DNA of 64,000 nucleotides from PLanc-01 sp034678485 (GTDB taxonomy: Bacteria > Planctomycetota > Phycisphaerae > Sedimentisphaerales > Anaerobacaceae), in NCBI GenBank assembly GCA_034678485.1, contig JAXDBU010000043.1, forward strand, positions 25,019 through 89,018. The letters are read 5' to 3'. The first letter of the stretch is position 1. Each line of letters starts with the position of its first letter. Shown in pieces: positions 7,745 to 14,986 of the stretch. The notes under the pieces were generated by a model. That model saw only the letters and a program-made list of their open reading frames with translations. It made no database searches and was not told where the DNA came from. The translations under genes were made by a program, and so were the position numbers.

Positions 7745-8716
7745 TCACCCGTTTGCTCTCCACAGGCCGGCCGCCAGCAACCCGGCCGCCAGGGAGAGCG
7801 AACCGACTGTATGGAGCAGGATCGTCGTCCGGTTCGCGCTGTACTGGCCGGGCACGCCCAAGTCCCTGCTGTTGGCCCCTCGCATCGCGAAGACAGCCAG
7901 CGGCAGCGTCAACAGATAGAACGTGCCGGCCAGGAACGTGACACGATGCGCGAGCATGAAACCCGCCGTCGGGTAGCTGAGCACAAGGATCGCCCGATAG
8001 ACCCATGCGGATCGGCCCACGCCCAGCAAAACGACCAGGGTCCTCTTGCGAACCTGGCTGTCGGCGGCCAGGTCGGGGAATTCGTTGATCAGGATCACCA
8101 GGAAGATCAGGATCGCGACGATCACCGCCGGCAGAATCGGGAACAAATCCACCGACCGTGCCTGAAGGAAGTAGGAGCCGTACACCGGCAGGATGCCAAA
8201 CAGAAAGGCGATCATCACCTCGCCGACGCCGCGATAGCCCAATTGGATGGGCCGGGCCGTGTAGAAAAAGCCGCCGAGACCGCCGAGAACGCCGATCCCG
8301 AGGATGAACAGGCTCTGCGTCAGAGCGACGAGGATCAGTCCGATACCCGACCCGATGGCCAAGTAAGCCAAACCCGCTGCCAGCGTGGCTCTGGGAGAGA
8401 GGATGCCTTTTTGAATGAACTGCCGGCCGCCGGAGAAGGGGGTTGGGTTGTCGTTCACCCAGTCATTTCGCGAGAGGTGGTCGAAGTAATCGTTGATGAC
8501 GTTGGCCCCGGCGTGGAGGGCCATGATGGACAACACAGCCAGCAGGAACAAGCCGATGCTGAAACTCCCGGTCACGGCATACCCCAGCGCCGAGCCGACC
8601 AGCACCGGCGCAGCGCTGGCGCCAAGATATTGCGGCCGCGAGGCCAGAAGGATCACTCCCAACTCCGCGGGTAATGCCTGGATTCTCATGGATGGTCTTT
8701 CCAAAGGCAACTTCAT
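7745..8716 (-). CDS. UbiA-family prenyltransferase, MenA-like
   Basis: A 323-residue membrane protein with eight or nine predicted transmembrane segments. The first Asp-rich motif is NVINDYFDHLSRND and the second NEFPDLAAD, the prenyl-diphosphate/Mg binding sites of UbiA enzymes. The early GANVINDYFDH segment resembles 1,4-dihydroxy-2-naphthoate prenyltransferase (MenA), which makes demethylmenaquinone; no other quinone gene is in view, so the substrate is an inference. ATG 8716 sits 20 nt after a consensus -10; ATG 8689 is an alternative. It leads a two-gene unit with the kinase-like gene. Confidence 0.82.
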   Translation of the reverse strand: MKLPLERPSMRIQALPAELGVILLASRPQYLGASAAPVLVGSALGYAVTGSFSIGLFLLAVLSIMALHAGANVINDYFDHLSRNDWVNDNPTPFSGGRQFIQKGILSPRATLAAGLAYLAIGSGIGLILVALTQSLFILGIGVLGGLGGFFYTARPIQLGYRGVGEVMIAFLFGILPVYGSYFLQARSVDLFPILPAVIVAILIFLVILINEFPDLAADSQVRKRTLVVLLGVGRSAWVYRAILVLSYPTAGFMLAHRVTFLAGTFYLLTLPLAVFAMRGANSRDLGVPGQYSANRTTILLHTVGSLSLAAGLLAAGLWRANG

Positions 8717-8735
8717 GCAGTCTGTGTATGGGCGG

Positions 8736-8763
8736 ATTCTACCCCGTCAGGGGGCTGTGTCAA
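8736..8763 (-). promoter_or_regulatory. sigma70-like promoter of the UbiA-kinase unit
   Basis: On the minus strand TTGACA (8763-8758), 16-nt spacer, TAGAAT (8741-8736), directly upstream of the UbiA start. Confidence 0.7.
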
Positions 8764-9002
8764 TGTGGGGCAGTGGGCGTACGCCTGCTGAGCGGGCGTT
8801 GGCGTGGTGTTCCCGGCCGCTTGGCGTTCGCGTCGCCAACTGCCACCATGGCAGAGCAGGCAAGGCCGCCTGCAATTTTGCCAGACGCCACCCGGCGGCT
8901 CCCGTGCTCTTAAGTCGTTTCACGACAGCGGGTTACATGTGGGTCACCAGCGAACCGACCTCTGGCACGCCATTTGCAACAACGTCTCAAGCTGGTGTAA
9001 CT

Positions 9003-9416
9003 ATGGTTGCTCAATGGTCACAAGTCGGCGATGTGAACGTACTGGCCAGTGCGGCAGACTGGGCCTGGCCGGACGCCGTACGCAGTATTTTCAAGCCCAG
9101 GGGCGTCAACCTCCTGATGGCCCAGAACGCCGCGGAGTTCGTGAGCGTCATCGCCAGCAGGCGAATCCACACCGCGATCGTCGATGTGGATTCCGTCCAG
9201 TCCAACGGGTTGACCACGGTCAAGATCATCCGGATGGACTATCCGCTGGTGCCGTGCATTGTCCTGACGCGCAAGGTGGACAAGGAGACGCTGGGCAAGG
9301 CCCTGCAGCTCGACGCCTTCGGCGTCGTCGCCAAGCCGGTGAACATGGACATCCTGCAACAGTTGCTCAACCGACTGTTTCTCAAGAGGTACAACAGCGA
9401 TCTGTTTGCCAGATAA
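9003..9416 (+). CDS. Stand-alone receiver-like (CheY-fold) protein
   Basis: About 137 residues with the alternating beta/alpha pattern of a response-regulator receiver and no output domain. The likely phospho-acceptor Asp lies in TAIVDVDSVQSNG, the switch Thr in CIVLTRK and the conserved Lys in VVAKPVN. The acidic pair after beta-1 is missing (NVLASAADWAW), so metal binding and phosphorylation may be impaired. The start is uncertain: ATG 9003 or ATG 8937, neither with a good ribosome binding site. It ends just before the palindromic element that precedes groES. Confidence 0.6.
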   Translation: MVAQWSQVGDVNVLASAADWAWPDAVRSIFKPRGVNLLMAQNAAEFVSVIASRRIHTAIVDVDSVQSNGLTTVKIIRMDYPLVPCIVLTRKVDKETLGKALQLDAFGVVAKPVNMDILQQLLNRLFLKRYNSDLFAR

Positions 9417-9420
9417 GGAA

Positions 9421-9597
9421 GGAGTTTTGGAAAATGGAGGATTGGGCCTATATTCTTCAAGGAAATCTCGTTCTTCGATTTCCCTGAAGAATTGGCTGGT
9501 CTAATCTCTATCACACGGCAGGAGTTTGAGAAGGAAAAATCTCTTTCTTCGATTTTTCCTTCTCAAAGCAGGCCCAATCCTCCATTTTCCAAAACCC
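9421..9597. repeat. Nested inverted-repeat element upstream of groES
   Basis: An outer perfect 26-bp inverted repeat (9424-9449 with 9570-9595) encloses two separate hairpins. Hairpin A pairs 9452-9467 with 9477-9492 (15 of 16 bp), loop TCGTTCTTC. Hairpin B pairs 9525-9541 with 9551-9567 (17 of 17 bp), loop TCTTTCTTC. The two loops differ at one base. It could be a structured 5' leader, a bidirectional terminator or a small non-autonomous mobile element. It ends 50 nt before the groES start. Confidence 0.85.
9434..9487 (+). CDS. Possible 17-residue leader peptide
   Basis: ATG at 9434 follows the strong Shine-Dalgarno-like AAGGAAGGAG by about ten bases and opens a 17-codon frame, MEDWAYILQGNLVLRFP, ending at TGA 9485-9487. 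The frame lies in the 5' arm of the outer stem and hairpin A of the palindromic element. It may be chance; it is listed because a translated leader inside a structured region upstream of groESL could couple translation to folding. Confidence 0.2.
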   Translation: MEDWAYILQGNLVLRFP

Positions 9598-9647
9598 CGC
9601 TAAAGAGTGATTGGACACCATAATCTGCTGGAAAGGAGCAAGGACAC

Positions 9648-9938
9648 ATGAAGATTCGACCATTGGGAGATAAGGTGCTCGTGGAGCGCGTGGAGGCGGA
9701 GGCGAAGACGGCCGGCGGGATCGTGCTTCCGGATACGGCGAAAGAAAAACCGCAACGAGGCAAGGTCGTCAGCGTCGGCGAGGGCAAGATGCTCGAAGAC
9801 GGCACCCGCAGGGAAGTCCAGGTGAAGAAGGGCGATCTCGTGCTGTTCACGAGCTACGCCGGCACCGAGATCAAGGTCGACGGCAAAGAGTACTTGATCA
9901 TGGACGAGTCGGACATCATGGCGGTGATCGAGAAGTAG
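9648..9938 (+). CDS. groES: Co-chaperonin GroES
   Basis: A 96-residue 10-kDa chaperonin subunit, the normal length. Family segments are IRPLGDKVLVER, the mobile loop TAGGIVLPDTAKEKP and the C-terminal YLIMDESDIMAVIE. It caps the GroEL ring to fold proteins in the cytoplasm. A GGAAAGGAGC ribosome binding site precedes the ATG. groEL follows 32 nt later. No CIRCE operator (TTAGCACTC-N9-GAGTGCTAA) is present, so HrcA control is not supported; the nested palindrome just upstream is the only obvious regulatory candidate. Confidence 0.97.
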   Translation: MKIRPLGDKVLVERVEAEAKTAGGIVLPDTAKEKPQRGKVVSVGEGKMLEDGTRREVQVKKGDLVLFTSYAGTEIKVDGKEYLIMDESDIMAVIEK

Positions 9939-9970
9939 GACCCCAAGTGTGAAGAAGGAGTAGCGAAAAC

Positions 9971-11596
9971 ATGGCAGCTAAGAAAATAGCTTTCGGAACC
10001 GATGCCCGTGCGGCGATCCGCGACGGCGTCAAGAAACTGGCGAGCGCCGTGAAGGTGACGCTCGGCCCGGCCGGTCGAGTGGTCATCCTGGAGAAGTCCT
10101 TCGGCTCGCCGACCGTCACGAAGGACGGCGTCACCGTCGCCAAGGAAATCGAGCTCGAAGACGCCTATGAGAACATGGGCGCCCAGATGGTCAAGGAAGT
10201 CGCGTCGAAGACCTCGACCGTTGCCGGCGACGGCACCACTACGGCCACCATCCTTGCGGAAGCCATCTTCGAGGAGGGGCTCAAGAACATCACCGCCGGC
10301 GCCAACGCGATGCAGGTCAAGAAGGGCATCGACCTGGCGGTCGAGACGATCGTCGAGGAGCTCCACAAGATGAGCACCTCGGTCGAATCCAGCAAGCAGA
10401 TCGAGCAGGTCGCTGTCTGCTCGGCCAACCAGGACTTCGAGATCGGCAAGAAGCTCGCGGAAGCGATGGACAAGGTCGGCAAAGACGGCGTCATCACCGT
10501 CGATGAAGGCCAGTCGCTCGAGACCGAGGTCGAGCTGGTCGAAGGCATGCAATTTGACAAGGGGTACCTGAGCCCGCACTTCGTGAACAAGCTCGAGAAC
10601 ATGTCGGTCGTGCTCGAGAAGCCGTACATCCTGGTCCATGAGAAGAAGATCAGCGCGGTCAAGTCCCTGGTCCCGCTGCTCGAAAAAGTGGCCAAGCAGG
10701 GCAGACCTTTGCTGATCATCGCTGAGGACGTCGAGGGCGAGGCCCTGGCGACTCTCGTGGTGAACAAGCTTCGCGGCGTGCTCCAGATCGCGGCCGTGAA
10801 GGCCCCCGGTTTCGGCGACCGTCGCAAGGCCCTGCTCAGCGACATCGCGGTGCTGACCGGCGCCGAGCCGATCTTCGAGGACCTCGGCCTGGACCTTGAG
10901 CACGTCGAGCTGCGCCAGCTCGGCCAGGCGAAGGAAATCACCATCGACAAGGACACCACCACGATCATTGAAGGGGCCGGCAAGACCGAAGCCATCAAGG
11001 GCCGGATCGAACAGATCAAGGCCGAGATCGAGAAATCGACCAGCGACTATGACATCGAGAAGCTCCAGGAGCGCCTTGCGAAACTGGCCGGCGGCGTCGC
11101 CAAGATCAACGTCGGCGCTGCGACCGAAGCCGAGATGAAAGAGAAGAAGGCCCGCGTCGAGGACGCGCTGCACGCCTGCCGCGCCGCGGTCGAAGAGGGC
11201 ATCCTCCCCGGCGGCGGCGTCGCGATGCTCCGCTGCCTGTCCGCGCTGGACAAGGTCAAGACCAAAGGCGACGAGCAGGTCGGCGTGGACATCGTCCGCC
11301 GGGCGGTCGTGGCCCCGATCAAGCAGATCGCGCACAACGCCGGGCTCGACGGCTCCATCGTCGCACAGAAGGTGATCGAGAGCAAAGAGAAGAACTTCGG
11401 CTACGACGTGATCAGCAAGCAGTACGGCGACATGATCAAGTTCGGCGTCATCGTCCCGACGAAGGTCGAGCGGACCGCCCTCCAGAACGGCGCCTCGATC
11501 GCGTCGCTGCTGCTGACCACGGACGCCGTCGTCAGCGAGATCCCCGAGAAGAAGGAGAAGGCCCCCGCGATGCCTCCGGGCGGCGGGATGTACTAA
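9971..11596 (+). CDS. groEL: Chaperonin GroEL
   Basis: A 541-residue 60-kDa chaperonin. Diagnostic segments are VKVTLGPAGRVV near the N-terminus, the ATP-binding GDGTTTATILAEAI and the C-terminal glycine/methionine-rich tail ending GGGMY. It forms the ATP-driven folding ring with GroES, which lies immediately upstream. A GAAGGAGTAG ribosome binding site precedes the ATG. A strong intrinsic terminator follows the stop codon at 11621. No truncation or unusual insertion is visible. Many planctomycetes carry several groEL copies; whether this is the only one cannot be told here. Confidence 0.98.
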   Translation: MAAKKIAFGTDARAAIRDGVKKLASAVKVTLGPAGRVVILEKSFGSPTVTKDGVTVAKEIELEDAYENMGAQMVKEVASKTSTVAGDGTTTATILAEAIFEEGLKNITAGANAMQVKKGIDLAVETIVEELHKMSTSVESSKQIEQVAVCSANQDFEIGKKLAEAMDKVGKDGVITVDEGQSLETEVELVEGMQFDKGYLSPHFVNKLENMSVVLEKPYILVHEKKISAVKSLVPLLEKVAKQGRPLLIIAEDVEGEALATLVVNKLRGVLQIAAVKAPGFGDRRKALLSDIAVLTGAEPIFEDLGLDLEHVELRQLGQAKEITIDKDTTTIIEGAGKTEAIKGRIEQIKAEIEKSTSDYDIEKLQERLAKLAGGVAKINVGAATEAEMKEKKARVEDALHACRAAVEEGILPGGGVAMLRCLSALDKVKTKGDEQVGVDIVRRAVVAPIKQIAHNAGLDGSIVAQKVIESKEKNFGYDVISKQYGDMIKFGVIVPTKVERTALQNGASIASLLLTTDAVVSEIPEKKEKAPAMPPGGGMY

Positions 11597-11620
11597 CCCT
11601 CGCGAATCCTTGTGCAGTGC

Positions 11621-11652
11621 AGGCGGGTCCCGTTTGGGACCCGCCTGTTTTT
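11621..11652 (+). terminator. Rho-independent terminator after groEL
   Basis: A perfect 11-bp stem AGGCGGGTCCC/GGGACCCGCCT with loop GTTT is followed by GTTTTT. It lies 24 nt after the groEL stop. Confidence 0.9.
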
Positions 11653-11689
11653 CATAGAGACCTGCGTGAACTGTCTGGGAGATGACCGA

Positions 11690-11983
11690 ATGCCTTTCCG
11701 TCTTTACACGAATATGATGTCGCAGGCGTCGCGGAGCGTGGCGTCGGGGATTCTCGTGGTGGGCCTGCTGCTGATCGGCTTCGGTGCGCTGATCCTCGCG
11801 TTGCCCGAGTTGTTTGCGTTTCTGGCCGCCGCGGTCTTTTTCGTCGCCGGCGCCGGCTGTGCGGTCGTCGCGATCAAGATCCTCTGGGCACAGTGGCGAC
11901 TGGACCGGATGACCTCCCCCGATGGCTCGGACGCCTACCGGAAAAACGTCCGCATCCACCTCAGCGACCGGTACGAGGAGTAG
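11690..11983 (+). CDS. Small two-helix membrane protein, unknown function
   Basis: A 97-residue product with two adjacent hydrophobic segments, VASGILVVGLLLIGFGALIL and FLAAAVFFVAGAGCAVVAI, then a charged tail RLDRMTSPDGSDAYRKNVRI. ATG 11690 is preferred over an in-frame ATG at 11612 because the latter lies inside the groEL terminator and GGGAG precedes 11690. I do not recognise the family. It sits between the groEL terminator and the convergent mraY gene, so it is probably transcribed by itself. Confidence 0.6.
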   Translation: MPFRLYTNMMSQASRSVASGILVVGLLLIGFGALILALPELFAFLAAAVFFVAGAGCAVVAIKILWAQWRLDRMTSPDGSDAYRKNVRIHLSDRYEE

Positions 11984-12361
11984 ACCATGCACGTTGCTCT
12001 CCAGGTCGCGTTTTCACTTGTCATGATGAGCGTAGCGAACCATCTGGCCTCCGAAGCAGAGGTCTGACCAGACTCTTGCGAATTCAATATCCGGGGATCT
12101 CAGCCAGAATCCGGGCGTCATATCGAAGTTGATGCAGAACCTCGCTTCTGCTGGGCGTTTGAAGGTAGTGATGAGGGAGACAGATTGGAGGCCGGAAGCG
12201 GAAGGGCGGCGTCCGCGTAGGGCGTGTGTCCCCGCACGACCTCTTGAGACGGGCGGGGACGCTCGATCCGCGACGATAACGCCTTGCGGCGCCACAACGA
12301 ACGCTCAGCGTTCCCTTCTTTCATCGTGAAAGACACGGGCAGGATGCCCGTGCTACTTGTT
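11984..12361. other. Intergenic stretch without a convincing gene
   Basis: Between the small membrane protein gene and the end of mraY. Short frames on both strands lack ribosome binding sites and protein-like composition. The only clear structure is the hairpin at 12334-12352. Confidence 0.5.
12329..12352 (-). terminator. Hairpin after mraY, terminator or dispersed palindrome
   Basis: On the minus strand the 7-bp stem CACGGGC/GCCCGTG with loop ATCCT is followed by TCTTTC, ten bases after the mraY stop, so it can serve as its terminator. A similar 'cacgggcaggatgcccgtg' palindrome is, from memory, common in planctomycete intergenic DNA, so it may also be a repeat copy. Confidence 0.55.
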
Positions 12362-13501
12362 CTATCGGAGCTTGATGGTGGCCAAGGCCAGGGCTGCAAA
12401 GGCGGCGGCCATGAGCCAAAAGCGCACGACCACCTGCGGCTCGCTCCAGCCGGCCAGGTGGAAGTGGTGGTGCAGCGGGGCGCAGCGGAAGAGCCGCTTG
12501 CCGTGCGTGTACTTGAAGTAGCCGACCTGCAGGACGACGCTCATCAGTTCGATGACGAAGACGCCGCCGATGATGAGCAGCAGGATCTCGTGGCGGGTGA
12601 CCAGGGCGCCGTAGCCCATCGCGGCGCCGAGCGGCAGCGACCCGCAATCGCCCATGAAGGTCTGGGCCGGGTAGCAGTTGAACCAGAGGAACCCGAGGAC
12701 CGCGCCCAGCACGGAAGCGTAGAAGATGCTCAGTTCCCCCGCCTCCGGGATGTGCGGCAGCAGCAGGTAGCTCGCCCACGTCACGGGCGTCGTGCGGGAC
12801 ATCATCTCCGCGGCCACGTAGCACAGGATGACGAGCACCAAGCTGACCATCGCGACGCAGCCGCCGGCCAGGCCGTCCATGCCGTCGGCGAGGTTCACCG
12901 CGTTGCTCGTCGCGGAGATGTAGAAGATCGCGATCAGGATGAAGGTCCAGTTGGCTAAGGGCAGGCCGTGCTTGTAGAAGGGCACCCAGAAGAGCTTGGC
13001 GTCCGCGATCTCGGAGAAGTCGAAGAACAGAAACGACGCGATGAGCACCGCGCCGGCGATCTGGAAGATGAGCTTCTCCCAGGCGAACAGGCCGTTGCGT
13101 CCCCGCTGGCGGGCGGCGGCGGTCAGCTTGAGCCAGTCGTCGATGCCGCCCAGGACGCCGAACCACAGGAGCACGAAGATCGCCTTCTGCACAAAGGGAT
13201 TGTTGAGCCTGGCCCACAGCAGAGTGCTCGCGATGGTGGCCGACAGGATAATCAGGCCGCCCATGGTGGGCGTGTTGGCCTTTTCCTTCGTCAGTTCGTT
13301 GAGCGCGGCGTGGTAGAACTCCGGCCGGTCGCCGATCTTCATCCGCATGAGCCAGCGGATGATCCGCGGCCCGATCAGCAGCGCAATGGCTAAGCTCGTC
13401 AGAATCGCCACGACGGAACGAAACAGGACGTGCTGATACGCATAGAAGTGCAGCGTATCTGCGAAGAAGCCGTCGAAGCATTCCATCAGATGATAGAGCA
13501 T
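12362..13501 (-). CDS. mraY: Phospho-N-acetylmuramoyl-pentapeptide transferase
   Basis: A 379-residue polytopic membrane enzyme with about ten transmembrane segments that transfers phospho-MurNAc-pentapeptide to undecaprenyl phosphate, giving lipid I. Signatures are KANTPTMGGLII, the catalytic NAVNLADGMDGLAGG and FMGDCGSLPLG (the usual Thr after Asp is Cys here), plus the C-terminal HHHFHLAGW. It follows murF by 63 nt on the minus strand, in the canonical order murE-murF-mraY. murD, ftsW and murG, which usually follow, are absent. Confidence 0.97.
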   Translation of the reverse strand: MLYHLMECFDGFFADTLHFYAYQHVLFRSVVAILTSLAIALLIGPRIIRWLMRMKIGDRPEFYHAALNELTKEKANTPTMGGLIILSATIASTLLWARLNNPFVQKAIFVLLWFGVLGGIDDWLKLTAAARQRGRNGLFAWEKLIFQIAGAVLIASFLFFDFSEIADAKLFWVPFYKHGLPLANWTFILIAIFYISATSNAVNLADGMDGLAGGCVAMVSLVLVILCYVAAEMMSRTTPVTWASYLLLPHIPEAGELSIFYASVLGAVLGFLWFNCYPAQTFMGDCGSLPLGAAMGYGALVTRHEILLLIIGGVFVIELMSVVLQVGYFKYTHGKRLFRCAPLHHHFHLAGWSEPQVVVRFWLMAAAFAALALATIKLR

Positions 13502-13564
13502 CCTGTATCCAATTGATGAGTGATTATGGATGATTGATGATTGAGGGTGGTTCGCGACAGTCGA

Positions 13565-14986
13565 TCATCCATAATGCTTAATCAGTTCCTGGACCACGCG
13601 TTCCAGCCGGGCCGTCCTTGAGCCTTTGACCAGTATTATATCGTCTTGTCGCAAAAAGTCCTGCATATGGTCGCAAAGGGATTGGGTGTCCTCGAAACAC
13701 ATCGTCTGCAAACCATGCCGCGAGGTCTCGCGTGCGACCTGGGCGGTGGTTCTGGGGACCTCGCCGACCGCGACGAGCAGATCGACGCCCGCCTCGGCGG
13801 CCGTGACGCCCAGTTCCGCGTGCAGCGCCTTGGTCTGCGGTCCCAGTTCCGCCATGTGCCCGCAGAAAAACACCAGTCGGCGATGGCGGTTCGAGTTGCA
13901 GCACGCGCGCAGATTGGCGAGCATCGCCAGGGCGTTCTTCATCGACGCCGGATTGGCGTTGTAGCAGTCGTTCAGCACGGTGAGCGAGCCGACCTGGAGG
14001 GTCTCCGCCCGCATGGAAACCGCGGGCAGGTCCTCGACCGCCTTTGCGAAATCGCCCGCGGACAGACCGAGCTGGTCGCAAACGGCCCAGGCTACCAGGG
14101 CGTTCTCGACGTTGCCCGGTCCGGGCAGCGGCAGGCGGACCTGTGTGCCTCGGATCGCGAATGTGCTGCTCGTGCCGGAGCAGGCGATCTGCTCGGCGCG
14201 ATAGTCCGCATCGGGGGACCGGCCGAAGGTGCGGAAGGGCCGGCCCAGGGTCCTGGCGGTCGCCACGAGCGGGGGAATGTCCGCGTTGATGAGAAAGGCG
14301 CCGGCGTCCGACAGGCCCTCCGCGATCGAGAGCTTCTCGCGGATGATCGTCGCGAGGTCGCCGAAACCTTCGAGATGGGCAGGGTGCGTATTGGTCACGA
14401 CCGCGATGTCCGGCTGGGCGATCCGCGTCAGGGGGGCGATCTCGCCGGGGTGGTTGGCGCCGATCTCGGCGATAATCACCTCGTCGTCCAGCCTGGCTCC
14501 GAGCAGGGTCAAGGGCAGGCCGATGTGATTGTTGAAGCTCTTCTGCGCCTGGTGGGTGCGGAAGCGACGGCTCAGGACATGGTGCACGATCTGGCGGGTC
14601 GTGGTCTTGCCGACGGAGCCGGTGATGGCCACCACCTTATACCGGTTCATCCGGCGATACTCGCGGGCCAGGTCGCCCAGCGCCGCGACGGTGTCGGGGA
14701 CCTTCAGCAGCGGTCCGGCGACGTTATCCACCGTCCGACTGACGACGGCGCAGGCGGCGCCTTTCGACAGGACCTGCGCCACGTAGTCGTGACCGTCGAA
14801 GTTCTCGCCGGGCAGGGCAAAGAAGCAATCGCCCTGATGGATCGTTCGGGAGTCCGTGCTGACGCCGGTGACGTGGGATGCCGCGGCTGCCGGTTTGCCA
14901 GCGTCGGACCGCCTGATGACGGTGGCTCCGACGATCCGGGCCAGGGCCTCTATCGGGATGGGCTGCATTGTCTTTCTCTCAGACAT
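13565..14986 (-). CDS. murF: UDP-MurNAc-tripeptide--D-Ala-D-Ala ligase (MurF)
   Basis: A Mur ligase of 473 residues (467 if ATG 14968 is the start). It adds D-Ala-D-Ala to the UDP-MurNAc tripeptide in the cytoplasm. The ATP loop is VAITGSVGKTTTRQIV, the central metal/ATP region has IAEIGANHPGEI, and the C-terminal part shows LNDCYNANPASMKNAL and the MurF-like FFCGHMAELG. The start overlaps the end of murE by 37 nt (or 19 nt with the downstream ATG), so translation is likely coupled. The second ATG has a slightly better GAGAGAAAG upstream. Confidence 0.95.
   Translation of the reverse strand: MSERKTMQPIPIEALARIVGATVIRRSDAGKPAAAASHVTGVSTDSRTIHQGDCFFALPGENFDGHDYVAQVLSKGAACAVVSRTVDNVAGPLLKVPDTVAALGDLAREYRRMNRYKVVAITGSVGKTTTRQIVHHVLSRRFRTHQAQKSFNNHIGLPLTLLGARLDDEVIIAEIGANHPGEIAPLTRIAQPDIAVVTNTHPAHLEGFGDLATIIREKLSIAEGLSDAGAFLINADIPPLVATARTLGRPFRTFGRSPDADYRAEQIACSGTSSTFAIRGTQVRLPLPGPGNVENALVAWAVCDQLGLSAGDFAKAVEDLPAVSMRAETLQVGSLTVLNDCYNANPASMKNALAMLANLRACCNSNRHRRLVFFCGHMAELGPQTKALHAELGVTAAEAGVDLLVAVGEVPRTTAQVARETSRHGLQTMCFEDTQSLCDHMQDFLRQDDIILVKGSRTARLERVVQELIKHYG

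Noticed and set aside
9600..9650. CIRCE operator before groES
   Set aside because: A GAGTG is present near 9605, but no TTAGCACTC-N9-GAGTGCTAA inverted repeat can be found.
9854..11992. 712-codon minus-strand frame opposite groEL
   Set aside because: Shadow of groEL caused by high GC codon use; low-complexity Leu/Asp/His composition.
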